Shown one piece after another: positions 56,717-64,000 of a DNA stretch of 64,000 nucleotides. A model generated the notes under the pieces. That model saw only the letters and a program-made list of their open reading frames with translations. It did no database searches and was not told where the DNA came from. Position numbers and translations under genes: made by a program. Origin of the DNA: Burkholderiales bacterium (GTDB lineage: Bacteria > Pseudomonadota > Gammaproteobacteria > Burkholderiales > SG8-41); NCBI GenBank assembly GCA_019635015.1, contig JAHCAG010000006.1, positions 62,001 to 126,000 on the forward strand, given 5' to 3'. Each line of letters starts with the position of its first letter. Position 1 is the first letter of the stretch.

Positions 56717-59449
56717 ATGAAACGCATGTTGTTCAATGCGACGCAGGCTGAAGAGCTGCGCGTCGCCATCGTCGATGGTCAGAAACTGATCGATCTCGAC
56801 ATCGAATCCGCCGGCAAGGAACAGCGCAAGAGCAATATCTACAAGGGCGTCATCACCCGCATCGAGCCCAGCCTCGAAGCCGCCTTCGTCGATTACGGCC
56901 ATGACCGCCACGGCTTCCTGCCCTTCAAGGAAGTCGCCCGCGCCTACTTCAAGCCCGGCATCAACGTCAGCACCGCCCGCATCCAGGACGCGTTGAGGGA
57001 GCGCCAGGAAATCATCGTTCAGGTCGACAAGGATGAACGCGGCAACAAGGGGGCTGCCCTCACCACTTTCATCAGCCTCGCCGGACGTTATCTGGTGCTG
57101 ATGCCGAACAACCCGCGCGGCGGCGGCGTCTCGCGACGCATCGAAGGCGAGGAACGGGCCGAACTGAAGGAAACCGTGGCCCAGCTCGACGTGCCCAGCG
57201 GCATGAGCGTGATCGCCCGCACCGCCGGCATCGGCCGCAGCGCCGAAGAACTGAACTGGGACCTGAAATACCTGCTGCAGTTGTGGACCGCCATCGAAGG
57301 CGCGGCCAACCAGCAGGACGGCGCCTTCCTGATCTTCCAGGAATCGAGCCTGGTGATCCGCGCAATCCGCGATTACTTCCACGAGGATATCGGCGAGATC
57401 CTGATCGACACCGAGTCCATCCACGAGCAGGCCGTGCAGTTCATGAGCCACGTGATGCCCAATTACGTCAACCGGGCCAAGCTCTATCACGACGATGTAC
57501 CGCTGTTCTCGCGTTTCCAGATCGAACACCAGATCGAATCCGCGTTCTCGCGTGCGGTCAACCTGCCCTCCGGCGGCGCCATCGTCATCGACCACACCGA
57601 AGCGCTGGTGTCGATCGACGTCAACTCGGCGCGCTCGACCCGCGGCGCCGACATCGAGGAGACCGCCTTCCGCACCAACCTCGAAGCCGCCGACGAAGCG
57701 GCACGCCAGCTGCGGCTACGCGACCTTGGCGGCCTGGTGGTGATCGACTTCATCGACATGGAATCGCAGCGCAACCAGCGCGAAGTCGAGAACAGGCTGC
57801 GCGACGCGCTGAAATACGACCGCGCCCGGGTGCAGACCGGCAAAATATCGCGTTTCGGCCTGATGGAACTGTCACGCCAGCGGCTGCGCCCCTCGCTCGG
57901 CGAATCCAACCACAGCGCCTGCCCGCGCTGCCACGGTACCGGCCACATCCGCGGCACCGAATCGACCGCATTGCACATCCTCCGCATCATTCAGGAGGAA
58001 TCGATGAAGGACAACACTGCCGCCGTGCATGCCCAGGTGCCGGTGGACGTGGCAACCTTCCTGCTCAACGAAAAACGCGTCGACCTGCAGTTGCTGGAGG
58101 CCCGCCACCGTGTCAACGTCCTGCTGATTCCCAATGTGCATCTGCAGACGCCGAATTACACCGTTGCCCGATTGCGCCATGATGACCTGAACCAGAGTGA
58201 ACCGCTGGCGCCGAGTTACGAGATGGTGCAGTTGCCGACAGAAGAGGAAAAAGGCGCTGCCGGCACGGAACCCGTGGCGCCGCGCGCGGAAGCCGCCGTC
58301 AAGGGCATCACCCCCCTGCAGCCGGCACCGACCCCGTCTGCACCGGTTGCGGTTGCGGCTCCGGCAGCCACGGCCGCACCGGCGCTTCCTGCCTCCGGGG
58401 AAGAAGGCATCATCGGCAAGATCATGGGCTGGTTCCGCCGCAAACCGGCGACGGAAATTTCGGCCGCCGCCGCCGAACCCGCACGGGCGACACCCCGTCC
58501 ATCCGGACGCAACGGCGGCAGCGGCGGGAATGACCGCGGCCGTGGCGGACGCCCGCAGCGCGGCGAACGCAGCGCCGGCTCCGGTGGCCGCGGCGAGCGC
58601 AATGAGCGCGGACGTGGCCAGCGGGGACAACGTAGCGAACGCGCAGAGCGTCCGGAACGCGAAGCCGGTGAACCGCGCACTGAAAACAGCCAGCGGCGCG
58701 GCCGCGGCGAGGGACGGGAGGCACGCCGAGATTCCCGCCCTGAACGCGATCAGTCCGCACAACCGCAACAGGCTGAATTCCAGACTCAGCAAAACCCGCC
58801 GCACGCCGAAACCGCGCCTGCCCTGAACGAGGCTTCGATGCCCGTGCCGGGCAATGATCCGGGCGGCGAAGAACGCAGCGGCGGTCGCCGTCGTCGTGGA
58901 CGCCGCGGCGGTGCCGATCGTAACGGTGAAGCCCGCGCCGAAGGCAGCCAGCCGCAGCAGCGCGGTGACCGCGTCTGGTATCCCCGCACACCTTTTGTAC
59001 CGGGTCCGGATGCCGCGACAGTTGTTCCCAATGCGATGTATGCGCCGGTCGAAGAGACCGTGAAGGAAACGGCGCAGACCACCGCTCCCCTGGCTGCAAT
59101 GCCTTCCGCGCCTTTCGTTCCTGCGCCGGAACCGGCCGTGGCAGTGCCGGCTCCCCGCGAAGCGGAGCCGGAACCGGCGCATGCGCCACCCTTGCCGCCG
59201 GCGGAACCAGTGGCCATGCCGGTTGCTGCAGCAGTTTCAATACCGCAGGTGGAACAAGTGGCTCCGGCACCGACACCGGTAAAACTCGACTGGCCATCGG
59301 ATCTGCAGCAGGTCGAAACCAGCCGCGAGCGTCTGCAGGCCCTCACCCAGAACACGGATGACGGTGCGCCGAGGCGGGTCAAGCGGATCCGTCCGCCGGT
59401 GGAACATGTCAGCAGCGAACCGCTGCAACAGGTCGAAACACGGGGTTGA
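56717..59449 (+). CDS. rne: Ribonuclease E
   Basis: A 910-residue endoribonuclease. ATG 56717 follows GGGAGAAGAAG. It has an S1 domain (~residues 35-120), the catalytic core with Asp in [13 protein letters not shown] and [10 protein letters not shown], and the zinc-link CPRCHGTG. A long disordered C-terminal half rich in Arg/Glu/Gly ([20 protein letters not shown]) forms the degradosome scaffold, followed by a Pro/Ala-rich tail. It is followed by a terminator. Confidence 0.96.
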   Translation: MKRMLFNATQAEELRVAIVDGQKLIDLDIESAGKEQRKSNIYKGVITRIEPSLEAAFVDYGHDRHGFLPFKEVARAYFKPGINVSTARIQDALRERQEIIVQVDKDERGNKGAALTTFISLAGRYLVLMPNNPRGGGVSRRIEGEERAELKETVAQLDVPSGMSVIARTAGIGRSAEELNWDLKYLLQLWTAIEGAANQQDGAFLIFQESSLVIRAIRDYFHEDIGEILIDTESIHEQAVQFMSHVMPNYVNRAKLYHDDVPLFSRFQIEHQIESAFSRAVNLPSGGAIVIDHTEALVSIDVNSARSTRGADIEETAFRTNLEAADEAARQLRLRDLGGLVVIDFIDMESQRNQREVENRLRDALKYDRARVQTGKISRFGLMELSRQRLRPSLGESNHSACPRCHGTGHIRGTESTALHILRIIQEESMKDNTAAVHAQVPVDVATFLLNEKRVDLQLLEARHRVNVLLIPNVHLQTPNYTVARLRHDDLNQSEPLAPSYEMVQLPTEEEKGAAGTEPVAPRAEAAVKGITPLQPAPTPSAPVAVAAPAATAAPALPASGEEGIIGKIMGWFRRKPATEISAAAAEPARATPRPSGRNGGSGGNDRGRGGRPQRGERSAGSGGRGERNERGRGQRGQRSERAERPEREAGEPRTENSQRRGRGEGREARRDSRPERDQSAQPQQAEFQTQQNPPHAETAPALNEASMPVPGNDPGGEERSGGRRRRGRRGGADRNGEARAEGSQPQQRGDRVWYPRTPFVPGPDAATVVPNAMYAPVEETVKETAQTTAPLAAMPSAPFVPAPEPAVAVPAPREAEPEPAHAPPLPPAEPVAMPVAAAVSIPQVEQVAPAPTPVKLDWPSDLQQVETSRERLQALTQNTDDGAPRRVKRIRPPVEHVSSEPLQQVETRG

Positions 59450-59485
59450 CCCTGAATCAGGGCCGGCGCGATGCCGGCCCATCAC

Positions 59486-59515
59486 AAAAACGGCGCAACA
59501 TGCGCCGTTTTTTTA
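59486..59515. terminator. Bidirectional terminator after rne
   Basis: AAAAACGGCGCA / TGCGCCGTTTTT stem with ACA loop and T-runs. It serves rne and the convergent esterase gene. Confidence 0.9.
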
Positions 59516-59520
59516 TTGCG

Positions 59521-60477
59521 TTACGGCGCTGTGATCGCCGCCCGCCGGTGTTTCCTGAAAAATGTCCATATGACGGCAGTGGCATCCAGCGTTGAGCCGG
59601 GATCGTCAGCACCAGGCCGGCCGCCCCGTCCACCGGGCCAGGTATGCCCCGTATCCTGCAGCAGATACAGTTCCACCGACTGTCCCGCCGGACAGCGGTA
59701 TCGCCAGTGCAGCACTGCTCCGCGCTCTTCCTTCACGGGCTGCCCGCCGCAGCGGTTGGCCCGACCCCAGAATTCCGCCTGCGCCAATGCCGGCTTCACC
59801 GGCGTACCATCCCAGGCATCGGAAAAACGGCCGCCGGGTGGTCCGCCCTGGTAAGGCACCGACCGGTCCAGCATGCCGTTGATCATCAGCGAGGAAACCG
59901 GCAATGCCGGCGGTTTTTCATCGCCGAATACCGCCGCAACCACCGGCGCAATTGCCGCGATGCGTTGCGACAGCTCGCTGCCGAGGCGATGCGCCATCAT
60001 GCCGCCGTTGGAAATGCCGGTTACATAAACGCGCCGCGGATCGACGGGATGATCACGGATCAGGCGATCAAGCAGCGCGTTGATGAAGCCGACGTCGTCG
60101 ATCCGGTTCTTCATCGCATGACCGCAGCAATGACCGGCATTCCAGGTCAGCAGCCTGTCCCGCATCCGGCCGCTGCCATCGGGATAGGCGACGATGAATC
60201 CCTCCTTCGCCGCCAGCGCCGTGAATCCGCTCATCGATTCACCATTGGCGGCGTTGCCGCCGCCGCCGTGGAGGACAAGGACCAGCGGCAGTTTTTCCGG
60301 ACGGCTTTTTGCGGCCGGAGGCACCCGCACAAGATAGCTGCGGACAAGTCCGTCGTGTATCAGCGTTTGTCGATGACCGGTATCACCCGCAACAGGAGCG
60401 GTTCCTGCAGCAAGGCAGCCTGCAAGCAGCATCCGCAGAAGTACATGCCATCGTTTGAACACTGTTCGCATTCCCAT
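59521..60477 (-). CDS. PHB-depolymerase/feruloyl-esterase-type lipoprotein (LpqC family)
   Basis: A 318-residue alpha/beta hydrolase. The lipobox LLAGC (Cys21) follows a signal stretch, suggesting a lipoprotein. LVLVLHGGGGNAANG is the oxyanion strand, the nucleophile Ser is in VYVTGISNGGMMAHRL, and Asp/His are in MLDRSVPYQGG and DTGHTWPGG. Acts on polyhydroxybutyrate-like or feruloyl esters; substrate unknown. It is convergent with rne. Confidence 0.85.
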   Translation of the reverse strand: MGMRTVFKRWHVLLRMLLAGCLAAGTAPVAGDTGHRQTLIHDGLVRSYLVRVPPAAKSRPEKLPLVLVLHGGGGNAANGESMSGFTALAAKEGFIVAYPDGSGRMRDRLLTWNAGHCCGHAMKNRIDDVGFINALLDRLIRDHPVDPRRVYVTGISNGGMMAHRLGSELSQRIAAIAPVVAAVFGDEKPPALPVSSLMINGMLDRSVPYQGGPPGGRFSDAWDGTPVKPALAQAEFWGRANRCGGQPVKEERGAVLHWRYRCPAGQSVELYLLQDTGHTWPGGRGGRPGADDPGSTLDATAVIWTFFRKHRRAAITAP

Positions 60478-60574
60478 GAAAACATGCCGGAAAGGATTCG
60501 CGAAGGGCTTGAAAATGCCCCATGCGGCATGCTGAATATCCCGGGAATGCCGGCTGACGGCAACAGGGATATCT

Positions 60575-60592
60575 ATAAATATTTGTTTTTAT
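60575..60592 (+). repeat. AT-rich boundary motif, variant copy 5
   Basis: ATAAATATTTGTTTTTAT, one mismatch to copy 3 over 18 bases. Partly overlaps the T-run of the next terminator. Confidence 0.5.
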
Positions 60593-60619
60593 AAAAAACA
60601 AAGGGCGCCTGCAGCGCCC
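60590..60619 (-). terminator. Terminator of the small charged protein gene
   Basis: GGGCGC / GCGCCC stem (loop CTGCA) followed on the minus strand by TTTGTTTTTTATA. Confidence 0.8.
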
Positions 60620-60654
60620 CTGCCGGCATCAACCCGGCCGCACCCGCTTGATCA

Positions 60655-60825
60655 TCAAGCCTGCGGAGGAACATCCTTGACGGTCTCGCCGTCCTGCGGA
60701 CCGGGCGCGCCGTCCTCCGGCTGTGTCCCCTGCTCCGCCAGCTTGCGCAGCCGCTTTTCTTCCTTCTTCTGTTTTTTGGCGAGTTCCCGCTGCCTTTTCG
60801 CAAATCCGTAATTCGGTTGTGCCAT
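60655..60825 (-). CDS. Small charged conserved protein, 56 residues
   Basis: ATG 60825 has an AGGAG site eight bases upstream. MAQPNYGFAKRQRELAKKQK is the opening and the rest is Lys/Glu-rich then acidic (PEDGAPGPQDGETV). No domain is known; the start resembles small betaproteobacterial hypothetical proteins of the KxxRELAKKxKxEEK type. Own terminator follows. Confidence 0.75.
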   Translation of the reverse strand: MAQPNYGFAKRQRELAKKQKKEEKRLRKLAEQGTQPEDGAPGPQDGETVKDVPPQA

Positions 60826-60912
60826 GGGCGTTTCTCCTGTTATGAAATGAAACGGCGACCGTGCATCAGCGCGGTCGCCGTTGCTGCTGCAAATGCATGG
60901 ATCGCGCGGGGC

Positions 60913-62751
60913 TTATAACGTCTGCTCCAGCGCCCTGCGCTGTGCGGCCATTTCCTCGGGCAGGCGGGATTCGAGCCTGCCGAACAACTCGTCGTGATCC
61001 CTGATCTCGGCGCGCCAGGCATCGCGGTCGACATGGGTCAGCGTGTCGAAGGTCTCGCGGCTGAAACCGGCCAGCCCGCTCCACTCGATGTCTTCGTACC
61101 GTGGCATGTTGCCGATCGGCGTCTCGGCTGCCCCGGACCTGCCTTCGCAGCGTTCGACCACCCATTTCAGCACGCGCATGTTTTCGCCGAAACCGGGCCA
61201 CATGAATTTGCCGTTGGAATCGCGGCGGAACCAGTTCACCGCAAAAATCTTCGGCGCCTGTTTTACTTTCGTCCCGACCTCGAGCCAGTGCCTGAAATAA
61301 TCGCCGAAATGGTAGCCGCAGAACGGCAGCATCGCGAAGGGATCGCGGCGAACCACGCCGACCTTGCCGATGATCGCCGCGGTGGTTTCCGAAGCCATCG
61401 TCGCCGCCAGGTAAACGCCGTGTTTCCAGTCCTTGGCCTCGGTCACCAGCGGTACCGTGGTGGTGCGGCGTCCGCCGAACAGGAATGCGCTGATCGGCAC
61501 ACCGGCGGGGTTTTCCCAGTCCGGATCCATGGAGGGAATCTGCGCCGCATGCACCGTGAAACGCGAGTTCGGATGTGCCGCGACACGACCGCTGTCGGGA
61601 GTCCAGGACTTGCCGGTCCAGTCGATCAGGTGCGCGGGCGGCTCCTTGGTCAGCCCCTCCCACCAGACGTCGCCATCATCGGTCATCGCGACATTGGTGA
61701 AGATGGTGTTCTTTTTCAATGCTGCGAGGCAGTTGGGATTGGTCTCTTCCGAAGTGCCGGGCGCAACGCCGAAAGCGCCGTATTCCGGGTTGATCGCATA
61801 AAGCCGTCCATCCGGACCGGGCTTGATCCAGGCGATATCCTCGCCGATGGTCGTGACCTTCCAGCCTTCAAGGGCTTTCGGCGGCACCAGCATCGCCAGG
61901 TTGGTCTTGCCGCAGGCACTGGGGAAAGCCGCTGCGATGTAATGTTTTTTGCCGCCCGGCGGCTGGATGCCCAGGATCAGCATGTGTTCCGCCAGCCAGC
62001 CCTGCTCCCTGGCCATGATCGACGCAATCCGCAGCGCAAAACACTTCTTGCCCAGCAGCGCGTTGCCGCCGTAGCCGCTGCCGAAGGACCAGATCAGCTT
62101 CTCTTCCGGGAAATGGGTGATGAATTTGTGTTCCTTGTTGCTCGGCCAGGCAATGTCCTTCTGGCCGGCAGCCAGCGGCATGCCCACCGAGTGCAGGCAG
62201 GGCACGAACTCGCCATTGCTGCCGAGGATGTCCAGCACCTTGCGGCCGATGCGGGTCATGATGCGCATGCTCGTCACGACATACGGTGAATCGGTCAATT
62301 CGACCCCGATGTGCGCGATGTGCGAACCCAGCGGTCCCATGCTGAACGGGATCACGTACATGGTGCGGCCGCGCATGCAACCGTCGTACAGCTTGCGCAT
62401 GGTCGCCTTCATCTCTTCCGGCGGCATCCAGTTGTTGTTGGGACCGGCGTCGTCCTTGTTTTTGCTGCAGACGAAGGTGCGGTCTTCCATCCGCGCCACA
62501 TCATCGGGATCCGAACGGGCGAGGAAGCAACCCGGGCGTTTTTCCTGGTTCAGGCGGATCAGCGTGCCCGCCGCGACCATTTCATTGCACAGACGGTCGT
62601 ATTCTTCCTGCGAGCCGTCGCACCAGACAATGCGCTCGGGTTTGGTCAGTTGCGCAACTTCGGCAACCCAGGCCAGCAGTTTTGCATGGGTGACATAAGA
62701 GGGACTGCCCATCGCAGGCATCACTTGCGCCTTGGTCGCCGGCTGATTCAT
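60913..62751 (-). CDS. pckG: Phosphoenolpyruvate carboxykinase (GTP)
   Basis: A 612-residue GTP-PEPCK. GAGGAG precedes ATG 62751. The P-loop [20 protein letters not shown] contains the reactive Cys, [20 protein letters not shown] is the metal/substrate region and GPNNNWM a nucleotide region. Converts oxaloacetate to PEP in gluconeogenesis, useful for growth on organic acids. Confidence 0.96.
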   Translation of the reverse strand: MNQPATKAQVMPAMGSPSYVTHAKLLAWVAEVAQLTKPERIVWCDGSQEEYDRLCNEMVAAGTLIRLNQEKRPGCFLARSDPDDVARMEDRTFVCSKNKDDAGPNNNWMPPEEMKATMRKLYDGCMRGRTMYVIPFSMGPLGSHIAHIGVELTDSPYVVTSMRIMTRIGRKVLDILGSNGEFVPCLHSVGMPLAAGQKDIAWPSNKEHKFITHFPEEKLIWSFGSGYGGNALLGKKCFALRIASIMAREQGWLAEHMLILGIQPPGGKKHYIAAAFPSACGKTNLAMLVPPKALEGWKVTTIGEDIAWIKPGPDGRLYAINPEYGAFGVAPGTSEETNPNCLAALKKNTIFTNVAMTDDGDVWWEGLTKEPPAHLIDWTGKSWTPDSGRVAAHPNSRFTVHAAQIPSMDPDWENPAGVPISAFLFGGRRTTTVPLVTEAKDWKHGVYLAATMASETTAAIIGKVGVVRRDPFAMLPFCGYHFGDYFRHWLEVGTKVKQAPKIFAVNWFRRDSNGKFMWPGFGENMRVLKWVVERCEGRSGAAETPIGNMPRYEDIEWSGLAGFSRETFDTLTHVDRDAWRAEIRDHDELFGRLESRLPEEMAAQRRALEQTL

Positions 62752-62868
62752 CAAGGACTCCTCGTGCGGAACACGTTGATTTTTATGAAAAAATAAAGGC
62801 AAAGCGAAATGGGGGGATTCCGCTCTGCCGGATCGCCCGGATTTTACATCAAATTGTCAAAAACCGGG

Positions 62869-64000
62869 TCAGGTGGCGGCGCGGCGGCGGCCCCTGCCGA
62901 AGAGCAGGATGGCGATTCCGGTGGCAAGCAGAAACGGCACCGCGCCGTAGTTCATGATCTCCCAGCCACGGGCCGAAAACAGCCAGCCGGACGAAGCCGA
63001 ACTGACGGCCATGGTGATGAAAATGGCCATGTCGTTGGCGCCCTGCACCTTGGCTTTTTCCGCCGGGGTATGGGTTTCGGTCAGCAGCGTGGTGCCGCCC
63101 AGATACATGAAATTCCAGCCGACGCCGATCAGCACCAGCGCCAGCCAGAAATGAATGACTTCGACACCGGACAGCGCAATGGCGACGCAGGCCAGGCTCA
63201 ACAGCACACCGGTGAACAGGATGTTGTGCACGCCAAAACGCTTGATCAGAGAACCGGTGACGAAGGACGGCGCGAACATCGCGATGACATGCCACTGGAT
63301 GACAAAGGCCGCATCACTGAAGGGGTGCGCACAGGATTTCATCGCCAGTGGCGTTGCAGTCATCAGCAGGTTCATGACGCCGTAACCGACCATGCCTGAC
63401 ATCACGGCGACCAGAAACGCCGGCTGGCGGGCGATTTCACGCAGGGGCCGCCCCTGGTCTTTCTGCTCGGCCGCGGTCAGCCGCGGAATGTTCATCAGGC
63501 GTTGCAGCACCAGTGCAATCACGCAAAAACCGATCAGCGCGAGATAGCTGCCGAGGAATTCCGCAGGCAGCAGATCCTTGGTCCATTTGCTGGTTTGCGG
63601 CCCCAGCACGCCGCCGACCAGGCCACCGGCCATCACCAGTGAAATCGCCTTGCTTTTGAAATCGGGGCTGGCCACGTCGGCGGCGGCGAAACGGTAATAC
63701 TGGCCCGAGGCATTGTAGATGCCCATCACCAGCGTACCCGCGCACAACATCCAGAAGCCGTGGCTGTACACCGCGTAACCGCAGATCAGCGCGCCGAGGA
63801 TGCCGATCAGCGTGCCGATGGTGAAACCGTTGATGCGCCCCACCCTGCGCATCAGATGGGACACCGGCAGCGTCGTCAGCGCCGCGCCGATCACATAAAA
63901 AGTGACCGGCAGCGTTGCCAATGATTTGTCGGCGGCGAGTGCATAACCAGCCAGACCGTTGATCGCGATCAGGATCGTGTTGTTGGTGAACAGCAGCGCC
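62869..64000 (-). CDS. MFS transporter, C-terminal part (5' truncated)
   Basis: At least 377 residues, open to the right edge (ALLFTNNTILIAINGLAGYA), so the start is outside. About ten hydrophobic helices are visible, with the MFS A-like motif VSHLMRRVGRINGFTIGT. No substrate is indicated. Upstream of pckG, with a 117-base AT-rich gap. Confidence 0.85.
   Translation of the reverse strand, partial: ALLFTNNTILIAINGLAGYALAADKSLATLPVTFYVIGAALTTLPVSHLMRRVGRINGFTIGTLIGILGALICGYAVYSHGFWMLCAGTLVMGIYNASGQYYRFAAADVASPDFKSKAISLVMAGGLVGGVLGPQTSKWTKDLLPAEFLGSYLALIGFCVIALVLQRLMNIPRLTAAEQKDQGRPLREIARQPAFLVAVMSGMVGYGVMNLLMTATPLAMKSCAHPFSDAAFVIQWHVIAMFAPSFVTGSLIKRFGVHNILFTGVLLSLACVAIALSGVEVIHFWLALVLIGVGWNFMYLGGTTLLTETHTPAEKAKVQGANDMAIFITMAVSSASSGWLFSARGWEIMNYGAVPFLLATGIAILLFGRGRRRAAT

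Noticed and set aside
60645..60660. TTGATCATCAAG as an FNR box
   Set aside because: The half-sites have no four-base spacer; it overlaps the stop codon of the small gene.

Overview
The window is a GC-rich bacterial chromosome segment (roughly 60-65% GC by eye). Gene content and order point to a betaproteobacterium, probably Burkholderiales or a close relative. The evidence is five Bug-family (TctC-like) periplasmic receptors and two conserved blocks in the expected order: rne / rluC / HAD phosphatase / sppA / rsmI-like / maf / yceD / rpmF / plsX / fabH / fabD / fabG / acpP / fabF / pabC / mltG / tmk / holB / tatD, and tyrB / uvrB / low-molecular-weight phosphatase. I see no CRISPR array, insertion sequence or prophage gene. 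The only RNA gene recognised is a tRNA-Asn.

Region 1 (1-2652): the 3' part of purL and a small NifU-domain protein. Region 2 (2677-24863): an accessory-looking catabolic region with four orphan Bug receptors, an amidase with a GatC/AtzG-like small partner, an asparaginase-family protein lacking the usual catalytic Asp, four Gfo/Idh/MocA dehydrogenases, a two-component flavin monooxygenase (acyl-CoA-dehydrogenase-type oxygenase plus flavin reductase), a luciferase-like monooxygenase, a LysR regulator overlapping an ACMSD-type amidohydrolase, nudC, a bicupin, a beta-hydroxyacid dehydrogenase with an apparent AUC start, an LVIVD beta-propeller, a COG0523 GTPase and a RidA-family protein. Together they suggest breakdown of one or more unidentified aromatic, amide or sugar-acid substrates. 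No ring-cleavage enzyme or TctAB membrane pair is present.

Region 3 (24992-31035): DksA/TraR-like zinc-finger gene with a possible FNR-type box, tRNA-Asn with a good promoter and terminator, an AsmA-like protein, tyrB, uvrB and a tyrosine phosphatase. Region 4 (31035-40355): a fifth Bug receptor, then an acyl-CoA degradation set (NDP-forming acyl-CoA synthetase, acyl-CoA dehydrogenase, MFS transporter, enoyl-CoA hydratase, 3-hydroxyacyl-CoA dehydrogenase, thiolase), enough for a full beta-oxidation turn. It is followed by a 23-bp perfect hairpin and an unknown gene.

Region 5 (41003-59449): the ankyrin/tatD/holB/tmk/mltG/pabC/fab/plsX/rpmF/yceD cluster on the minus strand, maf and rsmI-like on the plus strand, then sppA, HAD phosphatase and rluC on the minus strand and rne on the plus strand. 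Region 6 (59521-64000): a secreted PHB-depolymerase-type esterase, a 56-residue charged protein, GTP-dependent PEP carboxykinase and a truncated MFS transporter.

Points worth a second look: the AtzE/AtzG-like amidase pair; the asparaginase with Asp replaced by Ala; the AUC start; the LVIVD propeller next to a putative metallochaperone; a dispersed AT-rich motif (core CAAATACTTAT) at several gene boundaries; a CACAGAG inverted-repeat element; the 49-nt hairpin at 40407; a nearly leaderless yceD promoter; and tandem hairpins between acpP and fabF.
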